Positions 33,221 to 44,172 of a stretch of DNA of 64,000 nt are shown here, one piece after another. The stretch is from Lysobacteraceae bacterium. GTDB taxonomy: Bacteria > Pseudomonadota > Gammaproteobacteria > Xanthomonadales > Xanthomonadaceae. Where the stretch lies: the NCBI GenBank assembly GCA_003241895.1, contig QBLY01000002.1, positions 186,001-250,000 on the forward strand. Reading direction: 5' to 3'. Numbering within the stretch: position 1 is the stretch's first letter; the number at the start of each line of letters is the position of its first letter. Under the pieces are notes generated by a model. It had not been told where the DNA came from and did no database searches. It was given only the letters and a program-made list of their open reading frames with translations. Position numbers and translations under genes: made by a program.

Positions 33221-35001
33221 GACGCCGCCGGCGCACGCCCCGGGCGGGCGCGTTCAAACCACCACAGCGCGGCGCTGAGCAGCAGCCAGGCCAGCAGCCA
33301 GGGCCAGCGGCGGCCCGGGTTTTCCAGCGCACCCGCGGCAAGGGTGGGTACGACGTTCGCGGCGAGGGCCAGGGTGGCGTCGCGGCGTTCGGCGGCGCGC
33401 AGGCCGGGCGCTTGATCTTCGCCGCGGACCGGGAAGGCGGCGCTGGTTTCGCCGACAGCCAGCTCGTGCCAGCCGGCCTGGGTCGGCCAGAACGCGGCGC
33501 AGCCGCTGCCGGGATCGGTGGCCAGCGCGATCGCGCTGCCGTCGGGTGCCCGCAGCGTGCCCACGTCGACCAGGCCGCACAGCGTGCTGCGCTCGGACAC
33601 GCGTGCAGCATCCGGCACGGCCAGCGGGGTTGTGGCACCGGGCCGCGCAAGGGTTTCCAGGCTGGCGGCCCACAGGTTGCCGTAGGCAATGCCGCGGCCG
33701 GCCAGCGCCAGCCGGTAGCTGTCCGACAGCAGCCAAAGCGCGACGCGGCCCCGGCCCTCCGCGCGCCATAGCGCCAGCGTGTCGCCGCGGGTGTCGCGCA
33801 GCAGGGGCACGCCGTCGCCGGCGCTGGCGGTGAGCGGGCGGCGCGACAGCAGTGGCGCCGTGTCGGTGGCCTGGATTTGCGCGCTGCCGTCGATGCGGCG
33901 CGCCGCGGCGTCGGCGGTCTGCGTGCCGGGCAGGCGCACGCTGCGCGGCTGGTCGGTGGCGGCGATGTCGAAGCCCCATTCGCGCAGCGCCGCGCGGTCG
34001 GTTGCCGTGAGGTCGCCGGTGATGCGCAGCATTACGCCCAGGCCGCCGCGCACGGCCTCGCGCAGCGCGGCGCGGCCGCCGGCGCCGAGCGTGCGCCAGG
34101 CGCGCTCGTCAAGCACCACGGCGTCGAACTCGCGCAGCGTGGCCGCGTTCAGCGGCAGCGGCGGATCGCCCAGCTCGACGCCGGCGCCCACGCTCACCTG
34201 GGTGCGCAGGGCCAGGCCGGCGTCCACGGCCCAGCGGCGCAGGTACTTCAGTTCGGGGCTCGGGCCGCCCGCCACCAGCCACAGGCGCAGCGGCGTACCG
34301 GCGGCGACGTCCATGGGCAGGGCGATGTCTTCGCGCACGGCGTCGTCGGCGTCGCGCCACTGCAGGCGGTAGTCGGCGCGCCCGGGCGCGCCGGCCACGG
34401 CCGGCAGGTCGAAGCGGCCCTGTGGATCGGGGACGGCGCGCGAGGCGCGCGCGCCCGCGGGATCGACCAGGTCCACGGCTACGGCCACGTTGCCTTCGAT
34501 CCGGCCCCGCACATGGACGCTGCGCCCGGCGATGGCCCACGTCGGCGCGTCGAGTTCGACCACGGCGATCGGCAGCGGCGACGGCGTGAACGCCAGCGGC
34601 CGCTGGCGCGCGGCGTCGCGATCACGCGGCAGCAGGCCCTCGCCCACGATCGTGATGGTGCGCGCGCCGGGGTGGCGGCGCAGCGCCGTGCCCAGGTCGG
34701 GCACGCGCTCGGCACCGGGGGCGGCGCCGGCTTCGGGCAGGGCCACGACCACGTCGCCGGGCGCCGTTGTGCGGGCCGCCGGCGCGTTCGCCGTCAGCAC
34801 CACCAGCGCGCCCGCGGTGGTGGGCACCGTTGGCGGCAACAGCACGAAGTAAAGCAGCGCTGCGCTGGCTGCCTGTCCCACCAGCAGCGCCGCGATGCGC
34901 CAGGCGCGCTCGCCGCTGCTGCGCGCGCGCAGCAGCAGGCGCAGGCTGGCCACCACCACCACGCCGGCCAACACCATCGCCAGTGAAACGGCCGGGCTCA
35001 C
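33217..35001 (-). CDS. Membrane protein at the end of the MoxR/TldD operon
   Basis: A 594-residue protein with two N-terminal helices (SLAMVLAGVVVVASLRLLL and GQAASAALLYFVLLPP), a long region with immunoglobulin-like and glutamine-amidotransferase-like character (TPLRLWLVAGGPSPELKYLR, EFDAVVLDERAW, GGLGVMLRITGDLT), and a C-terminal helix (WPWLLAWLLLSAALWWFE). This is the layout of large envelope proteins found next to BatA- and DUF58-type genes. GTG 35001 overlaps the upstream stop (GTGA). Function unknown. Confidence 0.75.
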   Translation of the reverse strand: MSPAVSLAMVLAGVVVVASLRLLLRARSSGERAWRIAALLVGQAASAALLYFVLLPPTVPTTAGALVVLTANAPAARTTAPGDVVVALPEAGAAPGAERVPDLGTALRRHPGARTITIVGEGLLPRDRDAARQRPLAFTPSPLPIAVVELDAPTWAIAGRSVHVRGRIEGNVAVAVDLVDPAGARASRAVPDPQGRFDLPAVAGAPGRADYRLQWRDADDAVREDIALPMDVAAGTPLRLWLVAGGPSPELKYLRRWAVDAGLALRTQVSVGAGVELGDPPLPLNAATLREFDAVVLDERAWRTLGAGGRAALREAVRGGLGVMLRITGDLTATDRAALREWGFDIAATDQPRSVRLPGTQTADAAARRIDGSAQIQATDTAPLLSRRPLTASAGDGVPLLRDTRGDTLALWRAEGRGRVALWLLSDSYRLALAGRGIAYGNLWAASLETLARPGATTPLAVPDAARVSERSTLCGLVDVGTLRAPDGSAIALATDPGSGCAAFWPTQAGWHELAVGETSAAFPVRGEDQAPGLRAAERRDATLALAANVVPTLAAGALENPGRRWPWLLAWLLLSAALWWFERARPGRAPAAS

Positions 35002-37109
35002 GGCGAACGCTCCCGCGCCAGCGCATCCAGGTAAGCCGCGCCGCGCTCGTTCGGGGCAGGCCGCGCCGCCGTGGCGGCAGCGGGCGTGGCCAGCAGCGGC
35101 CACAGCCTGCGGCGCAGCTCGATGCGGCAGGCGTCGCAGGCGGGGTCGCCCGCAAGGGCATCCAGCGCGGCCACCAGGCTGAGCGAATCGTCCACCGTTG
35201 AATCATTCGCCCGCAGCCACTGCGCGAACGCGTCACGCTCAGCGGCGCTGTCGCCGGGCGCGGCCAGCGTGCGCCACAGCGCCAGCGCCGGCGACGCGGC
35301 GGGCGCAGCCGGCACCAGCCCGGTGCGGCGGTCGCCCAGGCCGGCACGATCACCGGTCATGCGCCGCGCTTCGTCGATCGGCGGCAGTTCCAGGCCCACG
35401 CGGGCCAGGTAGATCCGGCTGGCCTGCTGCACCTGCTTGATGAAACCCAGGGCACGGTAGGCGTGCGGCAGCGCCTGCCCGGGCTGGCCCTGGCGCAGTT
35501 CACCCTCGGAAAGCCACATCGCGTTGAGCGCCTTGCGCAGCAGCTCGCGCGTCCCGGGGTCGAGCAGGGTGGCGGCCTCGGAAACGTCGTGGGTGTGGCC
35601 GAATTCCGCGATCACGTCCGGCATGGCGTCCATGGCTGCCGGCGGCTCGCTGCCGTGGTCGTGGCCGTCGTCCACGCGGTGTTCTTCACCGTCGGCGGAC
35701 GGCGGCGGCTCGGGCTCGCCCTCGGTTTCTTCGCCCAGGAACTGGCCGTAGCGCAGGCGCAGGATGCGCTGGTCGACGCCCAGGGTGTCCGAGCGCTGCA
35801 TGAGTTTGTCGGGCGAAATCTGCGGGCGCTGCTCCAGCAGCGCCTCGGCGTCGATGATGATCTGGCGCTGGCTGCGGAAGTACGCAGGCAGGGTTTTTTT
35901 CACCAGGCCTTCCATGCCGGTGGATTGGCTGCTGGCCGGCGGCGGCCAGCGCAGGATCAGGCTGGTGCTGCGGGTGGACTGCGGCGACGGGGGGCGGTTG
36001 TCGTTCACCACCAGGCGCACGATCAGGTCGTCGCCTTCGCCCAGTCCCAGCGCCGCCAGGTCCAGGGTGCGGGTGTAGCGGCGCAGCTTAGCGTTGCCCT
36101 CGCCGGACAACACCAGCGAGCGCTCGGTCACGGTGACCTGTTCGCCCGCGCCCTGCGCCAGCGTGAGGCCCAGGCGCGCCGTGCCCAGGCCGTAGTCGTC
36201 GCTGGCTTCGAACGACAGCGCCCAGCGGCGTTGGCCCGGCGTGGCCATCGTCAGGCTGCGTTCGGGCGCGATCACGCGCACCTGCGGCGGCTGGTCGGGC
36301 AGGGCGTCGAGGCGATGCAGCCCATCGTCGCGCAGCGGCAGCGGGCCGCCGGGCACCAGCCGGTAAAGCGTTGACTGCGCGAGCACGCGCGTGGCGACCC
36401 AGTCCCCGCCTTCGCGCACCAGGGGCAGGCGCTCGCCGTCATGGAAGACCAGTTCGGCAGAGGATGGCTGCGGCGACAGGCGCAGCGTCCAGCGCAGGCG
36501 AGACGCTTCGGGCGCCTTGGCGGAAAGTTCTGTTTCGTCGCGTTCCGGCAGGCCGGTGTACGCAGGCGGCGTGACTGTGAGCTTCGCCGCAAGCACGGTG
36601 ATGTCGGTGGCGGCGGCAGGGCTGGCGCTGCCGGGCTCAGGGGCCGACGTGGTGGTGGGTGCAGCGCCGGGCCACAGCGCGATGGCGGCCGACAGCGCCA
36701 CCGCCAGTGCCAGCGTCGTGCCGAAGGCGCGCATCGGCCAGACCGGGCGCAGGTCCGGCGGCGCGCCGCGCGCCAGCGTCTGCAGCAGGCGATCACGCTG
36801 CAGGGATTGAAGGCCCTGCAGGGACCCGGGCGGCAGGAACAGCAGGTCGGCGCTGTCCTGCATGTCGCCCCGTCGGTCGAGCTGGCGGGTGAGCCATCGC
36901 GCGTCGATCCGACGGGCGCTGCGCGCGGCCCACGCGCCGGCGCCGCCGATGACTGCGGCCAGCAGCACGAGCGACCACGGTGCGAAAGCGCCGCGCCAGG
37001 CCAGCGCCATCGCAACCACCAGCACCGGCAGCGCCAGCAGCAGCGCCGACAGTGCCCGCCGGCGCCGCGCCGCGGTAGCAGCGCGCTGCACGATCGGCGG
37101 CAGGCTCAC
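34998..37109 (-). CDS. DUF4175-type large membrane protein
   Basis: A 703-residue protein with two to three N-terminal helices (LSALLLALPVLVVAMALAW, WSLVLLAAVIGGAGAWAA), a third near residue 130, and a long periplasmic part (TVTPPAYTGLPERDETELSA, ALSFEASDDYGLGTARLGL) resembling DUF4175 proteins, with a histidine/acid-rich linker (EEHRVDDGHDHGSE). The C-terminal third is helical. It is linked by GTGA overlaps to both neighbours, so the products are likely made in fixed ratio. Role unknown; clusters of this type are thought to act in envelope maintenance. Confidence 0.75.
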   Translation of the reverse strand: MSLPPIVQRAATAARRRRALSALLLALPVLVVAMALAWRGAFAPWSLVLLAAVIGGAGAWAARSARRIDARWLTRQLDRRGDMQDSADLLFLPPGSLQGLQSLQRDRLLQTLARGAPPDLRPVWPMRAFGTTLALAVALSAAIALWPGAAPTTTSAPEPGSASPAAATDITVLAAKLTVTPPAYTGLPERDETELSAKAPEASRLRWTLRLSPQPSSAELVFHDGERLPLVREGGDWVATRVLAQSTLYRLVPGGPLPLRDDGLHRLDALPDQPPQVRVIAPERSLTMATPGQRRWALSFEASDDYGLGTARLGLTLAQGAGEQVTVTERSLVLSGEGNAKLRRYTRTLDLAALGLGEGDDLIVRLVVNDNRPPSPQSTRSTSLILRWPPPASSQSTGMEGLVKKTLPAYFRSQRQIIIDAEALLEQRPQISPDKLMQRSDTLGVDQRILRLRYGQFLGEETEGEPEPPPSADGEEHRVDDGHDHGSEPPAAMDAMPDVIAEFGHTHDVSEAATLLDPGTRELLRKALNAMWLSEGELRQGQPGQALPHAYRALGFIKQVQQASRIYLARVGLELPPIDEARRMTGDRAGLGDRRTGLVPAAPAASPALALWRTLAAPGDSAAERDAFAQWLRANDSTVDDSLSLVAALDALAGDPACDACRIELRRRLWPLLATPAAATAARPAPNERGAAYLDALARERSP

Positions 37110-38266
37110 GGGCTGGCCCCACGGCGGCCGCTGGCCAGCCACCGCTCCAGCGCGAACAGCGCGGCCGCCAGCCACAGCAGCCAAGGCGAAAGGTCGCGCG
37201 GTGTCTCCGGGAAGCTGGCGCCACCGGTGCGCGGCACATAGGCGCGCGCGTCCGCGCGGGTGGGCGCGGCAGGCGCAGCTTGCGTGAGCGCACGCAAACG
37301 CTCCGGGAAATCGGGCTGCAGCAGGGCGGGCATCGCCGCCGGCAGCAGCGGCTGGGTGAACTGCACCACGCGTCCCCGGCCCAGCGCCGCCTCGCGCGCC
37401 AGCGCCTGGCCGGCGGAATCATGGCCGGTTACCGCGCCTGCTTTGGCCAGCGGCCAAGTGGCGTCGGCGTCGAGCAGCACGGTGCCGCCGTCCCGGATCC
37501 ATTCGAGGACCGGTGCAGGCAGGTCGCCCGAGTCCAGCCAGACGATCGCGCGCGTTTTCCCGGGCAGCTCGGCGTCCGTGCCGGCGATGTCCAGCGACGC
37601 GGCCAGCGCGCCGTCGTCGCCCGGGTGCCAGGCCGCCATCGCGGCACGCAGGTAGGGCAGGGCGGCTTCACGATCCGGCGCGTGGCGCACGGACAGCGCG
37701 AAGGGCGCGACCGCATCGGGCGCCGCGCGGGCCGGCGCCCCGCTGCCCACCCGCCAGTCCACCGCGCGCGACAGCTGCGGCTGCGCGCCGTCGGCGCCGT
37801 CGAAGGTCTTGGGCACCAGCACGGTCAGCGGCGTGCCGGCGGGCAGCTCGGCGTCGAGCTGGCGCAGCAGGCTGCCGGTGGCCACCGGGCCGGTCGGCAT
37901 CGGCGCATCCAGCGACGGGAAGCCCGGCGCCAACCAGCGGCGCTGCGCGCCCTCGGGCAGGGCCAGCGCGTCGGCTGGGCTGGCGCCGGGCAGCACCACC
38001 AGCCACGCGGCATCGCCCCGGCCGCCGAACAGCACCGGCTGCGCCAGCAGCAGCGCCAGCACCGCGACCAGCAGCAGGCGCAGCGCCAGCAGCATTTTCT
38101 CTTCGAAGCGCAGCCGCTGCCGCGGCCGGAACTTGGCCGCCAGCCAGCGCAGCGCGGCGAAGTCGGTGGGCACCTGCTCTTCGCGCCGGGCCAGGTGCAC
38201 CAGTAGCGGCAGCAGCAGCGCCGCAAGCGCCGCCAGGCCCAGCGGTGCCAGCAGGCCCGGGCTCAT
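37106..38266 (-). CDS. BatA-domain membrane protein
   Basis: A 386-residue protein. The N-terminus (GLAALAALLLPLLVHLARRE, then LRFEEKMLLALRLLLVAVLA) is the double-transmembrane BatA domain, and a last helix (LSPWLLWLAAALFALERWL) closes the protein. The middle has a von Willebrand-like or amidotransferase-like fold without a clear MIDAS. It overlaps both the DUF58 gene (ATGA) and the DUF4175 gene (GTGA). Function as part of a MoxR-DUF58 system is inferred. Confidence 0.8.
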   Translation of the reverse strand: MSPGLLAPLGLAALAALLLPLLVHLARREEQVPTDFAALRWLAAKFRPRQRLRFEEKMLLALRLLLVAVLALLLAQPVLFGGRGDAAWLVVLPGASPADALALPEGAQRRWLAPGFPSLDAPMPTGPVATGSLLRQLDAELPAGTPLTVLVPKTFDGADGAQPQLSRAVDWRVGSGAPARAAPDAVAPFALSVRHAPDREAALPYLRAAMAAWHPGDDGALAASLDIAGTDAELPGKTRAIVWLDSGDLPAPVLEWIRDGGTVLLDADATWPLAKAGAVTGHDSAGQALAREAALGRGRVVQFTQPLLPAAMPALLQPDFPERLRALTQAAPAAPTRADARAYVPRTGGASFPETPRDLSPWLLWLAAALFALERWLASGRRGASP

Positions 38267-39159
38267 GCGCGATCGGCCGCCTGCGGTGCCAGCAGCCGGC
38301 GCAGCGGCTGGTCGAGGGGTTCGTCGAGGAAGTACTCGGCGCGACGCACGCCGCTGGTCGCCAGGCGGGCTTCCAGCTGGCGACGGGCCTGCGCGAACGC
38401 GGAAACGAATTCGCCGCGCGCGGCCGCGCCGTCGCTGAGGCGCTCTTCGCCCGACTCCGCGTCGCGGAAGCGCCGGCCGCCCCGGAACGGGAAGTCGCGC
38501 TCCTCGGCGGTGAGCACCTGCACATTCAGCACTTCGCGGCGTGCGGCGGAAAGCCGTTCGGCCAGGACCACGGCCGCTTCGTCGAAGTCATCGCTCAACA
38601 GCACCACCAGCTGGCCGGCGCCGATGCGTTCCCACAGCGGCGTGAGCCGCGCTTCCGCGGGCCACTGGCCGTGCGCGCGCAGCCCCTGCAGTTCGAGCAG
38701 GCAGCGGTCGCGCTGGCGCGGCCCGGCGCCCGCAGTCACCAGGCCAAGGCCGTCGCCGCCGATCACCGCCAGGCCGAAGCGGTCCCCTTGGCGCAAGGCC
38801 AGTTCGAACACGCAGGCGGCCAGCGCGCGGGCGGCGTCGAGTCGCGACCAGCCTGGCCGCGCTCCGTCGCCCTGGGCCATCGATGCCGTGGCGTCGATCA
38901 CCACCCAGGCGGTGAGCGGACTGTCGCGCTCGGCTTCGCGAACGAAGAAACGGTCCGAGCGGGCGTAGAGCTTCCAGTCCACTTGGCGCGGCTCGTCGCC
39001 CTGTTCGTAGGCGCGATACTGGGCGAACTCCAGCCCCGAGCCGCGGCTTCGGCTGGCGTGCTGGCCGAAGCCATGCCCGCCCGCGGCCCGGCGCCCGGCA
39101 AGCCTCAGCGTCTTTAGCCGCGCACGCACGTCGGCGGGGATGAAGTCGGGGCCCGACAT
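38263..39159 (-). CDS. DUF58 protein with VWA-like domain
   Basis: A 298-residue cytosolic protein. The DUF58 signature is complete: SRSRGSGLEFAQYRAYEQGD, EPRQVDWKLYARSDRFFVRE, then DATASMAQGD, a MIDAS-like metal site of the VWA fold, and VVLLSDDFDE. DUF58 proteins are the usual partners of MoxR ATPases. ATG 39159 is 9 bp after the MoxR stop; upstream codons belong to the moxR gene. It likely serves as the adaptor of the MoxR chaperone. Confidence 0.88.
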   Translation of the reverse strand: MSGPDFIPADVRARLKTLRLAGRRAAGGHGFGQHASRSRGSGLEFAQYRAYEQGDEPRQVDWKLYARSDRFFVREAERDSPLTAWVVIDATASMAQGDGARPGWSRLDAARALAACVFELALRQGDRFGLAVIGGDGLGLVTAGAGPRQRDRCLLELQGLRAHGQWPAEARLTPLWERIGAGQLVVLLSDDFDEAAVVLAERLSAARREVLNVQVLTAEERDFPFRGGRRFRDAESGEERLSDGAAARGEFVSAFAQARRQLEARLATSGVRRAEYFLDEPLDQPLRRLLAPQAADRA

Positions 39160-39167
39160 CGCGGCGA

Positions 39168-40163
<996 letters not shown>

Positions 40164-40197
40164 GGATTTCCCGGGTAGAAAGCGCGGCAGCCCGCCC

Positions 40198-40914
40198 TTA
40201 GTTGTTCAGCGCGTACATCGCGATATTCACCGCGAACCTGGTGTTGTCCTCGGCCAACCAGCGCTTGTTGCGCCAGTCGTAGTCCCATTCGCAGCCGTAG
40301 TCCTTGTTGCTGTAGAGCACGCCCAGGCGGCCGTCGATGCTGATGCCCTTGAGGTAGTCGTGCACCAGGTCGTCGCCCCAGCCGTTGAGCTCGAAGCCGG
40401 TGGCGGGCGGGCCGTCGGGGAACTTGAAGAAGCTTGAGTACAGCGGGTGGCTGTTGGGCAGCTTGCGCAGCGCCGATGCCCCGAAGATGGCGGCCATCTG
40501 GTCTTCGAACGACTTGGCGAAAAGTCCGTCGATGTCGTGGTTGCAGTCGTCCACGAACACGAAGCCGCCGCTGCGCACGTAGCGCTCGAAGTTGCGGCGC
40601 TCGTCGGGGTTGAACTCCACCAGCTTGTGGCCGGCCAGGTAGCAGAACGGCGCCGAAAGCATGCGCGGGTCCGAAAGCGCCAGCACGTGTTCCTTGGTGT
40701 CCACCCGCAGCGTGGTGTATTCGAGCAGCGACGTGATCAGGTTGGCCGGCATGCGCTGGTCCACGTCCCAGTTGCCCGACTCGTACATCAGCCGGGTGAA
40801 CCAGAAGTCGTAGTCGGCACCGGCAGGCGATGCGCCCTGGGCCATCAGCTTGGGCGCGAACACCCCGCCGGCAAGGGCGCCCACCATCAGGCGCAGGAAG
40901 GCGGCGCGGTTCAT
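40198..40914 (-). CDS. DUF4159-family exported protein
   Basis: A 238-residue protein with an export signal (AAFLRLMVGALAGGVFAPKL). The mature part (WFTRLMYESGNWDVDQRMPA, SAPFCYLAGH, VRSGGFVFVDDCNHDIDG, NGWGDDLVHDYLKG) is the DUF4159 domain, a glutamine-amidotransferase-like fold. It sits between TldE and MoxR in the operon and ends with VNIAMYALNN. Function unknown. Confidence 0.88.
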   Translation of the reverse strand: MNRAAFLRLMVGALAGGVFAPKLMAQGASPAGADYDFWFTRLMYESGNWDVDQRMPANLITSLLEYTTLRVDTKEHVLALSDPRMLSAPFCYLAGHKLVEFNPDERRNFERYVRSGGFVFVDDCNHDIDGLFAKSFEDQMAAIFGASALRKLPNSHPLYSSFFKFPDGPPATGFELNGWGDDLVHDYLKGISIDGRLGVLYSNKDYGCEWDYDWRNKRWLAEDNTRFAVNIAMYALNN

Positions 40915-40969
40915 CGCGCCGCCCCGGAACGACGGGCCGCCCCGTTGGCAACAGGCAGCCCCGACACCA

Positions 40970-42304
40970 CTACACCGCGTCTGAGAGCGAGGTGAAGGTG
41001 AAGTCGCGCAGCTTCATCGGCGGGATCATCATCACGAACGGCGACTCGTCGCCGCTGATGCGCACCGGCTTGCCGAGCTCCTCGATGTTGTTGAGCATGA
41101 TCACCGGTGATTCGTTGAAGCGGAAGTTCTTCACCGGGTGCTTGATCTCGCCGTTCTCGATGTAGAAGGTGCCGTCGCGGGTCAGGCCGGTCAGCAGCAC
41201 CGTCTGCGGGTCCACCATGCGGATGTACCAGGTGCGCGTTACCAGGATGCCCTTCTGGGTGGACTTCACCAGTTCGGCGGTGGACTTGTCGCCGCCGGCC
41301 ATCAGGAGGTTGCCCACCTGGCCAATCGCCTTCTTACCCTGTTTCTGGGCCCAGTAGCGGGAGTAGGAGAGGTTGGCGACCTTGCCGTCCTTGATGATGT
41401 CCTGGCGCTCGCGCGGCAGGCCCGACTGGTCCCAGGGCAGCACGGCCGCCGCGGCGTCCCACGGGTCGGCGTGGATATTCACCTGCGCGTCGTACACCTG
41501 TTCACCCATCTTGGTGCCGCCGCCCTTCTTGGACAGGAAGCTGCGGCCTTCGTCGGCCTGGCGCGCGTCGAAGAAGAACATCATGAAGCTGATCAGGCCC
41601 GCGGCTGCGGCCGGCTCGAGGATGACGGTGTACTTGCCCGGCTCCAGCGCCTTGGCCTCGGCCGAGTCGCGCGCCTTCTGGATGGCCACCTGGATGTCGT
41701 CGCCGGCCTTGAACTGGTCGGCGTCGGCGAGGTTGCGCGAGACCCAGCCCGAACCGCGGCCGTCTTCGGTGCGCACCGTGCAGGTGTAGTTGAAGTTGGT
41801 GGACTGCTGGTAGGCGAAGTTGCCGTTGGAATTGGCCGACGCGAAGAAGCTGTGGCCGTCGCTCAGGTAACCCGCGGCGATCAGGTTGCTGGCCTTGCAC
41901 GGGTCGATGGAGTCGGCGGCCACCCTGGCGCGCAGCTCGGGCGTGATGGCGGCCGTGGCGGCGTTGAAGGTGGGGCTGGGGGTGTACGTCTGCTTCTCCA
42001 GCGCCGGCATGTATTCCTCGTTCTCCGGCGCCAGCCGGGCAAGGTCTTCGGCCCGGCGCACCACGCGCTCGAGCGCGGCGTCGTCGAACTCGTTGATGGT
42101 GGCGATGCCTTCGCGCTTGCCGAACGCCGCCTGCACGATCAGCTGGGCATCGTTGACGATGCCGCTGGTGGAAACGTTGTTGAGGGCGAAGCGGATGTTG
42201 CCGTCGACCGACCCGGCGAGGGTGGCCGTGCATTGGTCGGCCACCGACAGCTTGATGACCTTGTCGAGGATGGCCTTGGCCTGTTCTTCAGTGAAGATGC
42301 TCAT
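40970..42304 (-). CDS. TldE/PmbA-type subunit of a TldD/TldE protease
   Basis: A 444-residue PmbA/TldE-like protein: NNVSTSGIVNDAQLIVQAAF, ANSNGNFAYQQSTNFNYTCT, then YTVILEPAAAAGLISFMMFF, and MVDPQTVLLTGLTRDGTFYI. It lacks the HExxxH motif, as expected for the non-catalytic partner. No signal peptide is seen, whereas its TldD partner begins with a Tat signal; co-export of the pair by hitch-hiking is possible. ATG 42304 follows the tldD stop by 20 bp. Confidence 0.88.
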   Translation of the reverse strand: MSIFTEEQAKAILDKVIKLSVADQCTATLAGSVDGNIRFALNNVSTSGIVNDAQLIVQAAFGKREGIATINEFDDAALERVVRRAEDLARLAPENEEYMPALEKQTYTPSPTFNAATAAITPELRARVAADSIDPCKASNLIAAGYLSDGHSFFASANSNGNFAYQQSTNFNYTCTVRTEDGRGSGWVSRNLADADQFKAGDDIQVAIQKARDSAEAKALEPGKYTVILEPAAAAGLISFMMFFFDARQADEGRSFLSKKGGGTKMGEQVYDAQVNIHADPWDAAAAVLPWDQSGLPRERQDIIKDGKVANLSYSRYWAQKQGKKAIGQVGNLLMAGGDKSTAELVKSTQKGILVTRTWYIRMVDPQTVLLTGLTRDGTFYIENGEIKHPVKNFRFNESPVIMLNNIEELGKPVRISGDESPFVMMIPPMKLRDFTFTSLSDAV

Positions 42305-42324
42305 GTTCGGGGGCTCCTGGCCGG

Positions 42325-43953
42325 TCAGCCGATGTTGCGGGCGGTGTTGATGACGTTCATGCCGTCGAAGCGGGCCGTGCTGGACCCGTGCGAAACCGCC
42401 GAGGACTGCGTCGGCTGGCCCTTGCCGTCGAAGAAGCTGCCGCCCAGGCGGTAATCGGACTCGTCGCAGATGGCCGAGCAGGCGTTCCAGAATTCCGGCG
42501 TGCGGATCTGGTAGGCCGCGTCCTCGATCATGCCGGCGAGCTTGCCGTCCTTGATCTCGTAGAACAGCTGGCCGCCGAACTGGGCGTTGTAGCGCTGCTG
42601 GTCGATGGAGAACGAGCCGTCGCCGATGATGTAGATGCCCTTCTCGACGTCCTTGATCATGTCCGTGACGCTGAGCTTGTCCTTGCCCGGCGCCAGCGAC
42701 ACGTTGGCCATGCGCTGGAACTGCACGCTCGACCAGGAGTCGGCGTAGCAGCAGCCGTCCGATTCGGTCTTGCCCAGGATGTGGGCCTGGTCGCGGATGG
42801 TCTGGTAGTCCACCAGCTTGCCCTGGTCGATCAGGTTCCAGCGCTTGGTCTTCACGCCCTCGTCGTCGTAGCCCACGCCGCCCAGGCTGCCTTCCTGGAC
42901 CTTGTCGGCGAACAGCGTGACGCGGTCGCTGCCGTACTGGAAGCGTGCCTCGCGCTTGTCGAGCGTGGCGAAGCTGGTGCCGGCGAAGTTGGCCTCGTAG
43001 CCCAGCACGCGGTCGAGCTCGAGCGGATGGCCGACGTTCTCGTGGATGGTGAGCCACAGGTGCGACGGGTCGAGCACCAGGTCGTACTTGCCGGGCTTGA
43101 CCGACGGCGCGGTGAGCTTCTCGCGCGCCTGCCTGGCCGCGGCCACGGCGTCTTCCACCATGTCGTAGGACTTGCCGTAGTTGACGATCCCGTTGGGCGA
43201 GACGTACTTGCCCGAGGCGTCACCGTCCAGGTACTCGTAGCCCATGCCCATCGGCGCCGACAGGCCGTCGCGGGTGCGGAACTTGCCGGTGGCCTTGTCG
43301 ATGGCGGTGACCGAGAACGGGGCCCAGATGCGGTGCACGTCCTGGTCGATGTAGCTGCCGTCGGTGGAAGCGAAGTACTTCTGTTCGTTCACCAGGAACA
43401 TGGTGGAGTTGACGTAGTCGGCGCCGGCCTTGATGGCGGCGGCGTTGACGCCCAGCAGCAGGTCCACCTTCTCTTTGAGCGGGACGGCCATGGCGTTCTT
43501 GGTGATCGGCGTCTTCCAGCTGACCTCGCCCACGCCCGCGACCTTGGCCAGCTGCACCGGCGCGGTCTGGAAGCGCGAGTTGGCCTTGGCGATCGTGGTG
43601 GCCTGGCGCGCCGCGGCGGCGACGCCGGCGGTGCTCAGGTCGCGGGTGGCGGCGAAGCCCCAGGCGCCGTTGGCGATCACGCGGATGCCGATGCCGGTGG
43701 ATTCGGCGTTCACGACGTTCTGGACCTTGTCCTCGCGGGTGATCACGAACTGCTGCAGGTAGCGGCCGATGCGCACGTCGCAGTAGCTGGCGCCGGAGCC
43801 GGTGGCGGCTTCGAGAGCGGCGTCGGCGATGGCTTTCTTCATCGCGATGTCCAGGCCGGAGACCAGTTCCTGGGCGGCGATGGAGCGGCTGTAGGGAAGC
43901 ATCAGGCCTGCAAGGCCGACACCCGAAATCGTCAGGAAGTCGCGTCTGTCCAT
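42325..43953 (-). CDS. TldD-type metalloprotease with Tat signal
   Basis: A 542-residue protein. The N-terminus MDRRDFLTISGVGLAGLML is a twin-arginine signal, so the enzyme is probably exported folded. The TldD core follows: DVRIGRYLQQFVITREDKVQ, GIGIRVIANGAWGFAATRDL, and the catalytic zinc motif HENVGH (HExxxH, about 303-308). Classical TldD is cytosolic and processes peptides such as microcin B17 or helps degrade CcdA. This exported version with MoxR and DUF4159 neighbours is a distinct group. It is the first gene of the eight-gene operon. Confidence 0.88.
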   Translation of the reverse strand: MDRRDFLTISGVGLAGLMLPYSRSIAAQELVSGLDIAMKKAIADAALEAATGSGASYCDVRIGRYLQQFVITREDKVQNVVNAESTGIGIRVIANGAWGFAATRDLSTAGVAAAARQATTIAKANSRFQTAPVQLAKVAGVGEVSWKTPITKNAMAVPLKEKVDLLLGVNAAAIKAGADYVNSTMFLVNEQKYFASTDGSYIDQDVHRIWAPFSVTAIDKATGKFRTRDGLSAPMGMGYEYLDGDASGKYVSPNGIVNYGKSYDMVEDAVAAARQAREKLTAPSVKPGKYDLVLDPSHLWLTIHENVGHPLELDRVLGYEANFAGTSFATLDKREARFQYGSDRVTLFADKVQEGSLGGVGYDDEGVKTKRWNLIDQGKLVDYQTIRDQAHILGKTESDGCCYADSWSSVQFQRMANVSLAPGKDKLSVTDMIKDVEKGIYIIGDGSFSIDQQRYNAQFGGQLFYEIKDGKLAGMIEDAAYQIRTPEFWNACSAICDESDYRLGGSFFDGKGQPTQSSAVSHGSSTARFDGMNVINTARNIG

Positions 43954-44172
43954 CGTGTTACTCCAGCGGGATTGGCCGGGCCGGGCTCCGGAAACCGGAG
44001 CGGGCGGCGGAGAAGTTGCTTCCCGACTCTGGCGACTCGGGTCCCAAGGCGTCAAGTGACGAATGGGCTAGACGCAGGGCCGGCGCCGCCTCGCGCTGTT
44101 GCGTCCGCGTTTCGCGTAACTTCAGGCCCGGGTTGGCAGTGTTGTGCATTGAACCTGCGTGTGGAGCCCCCG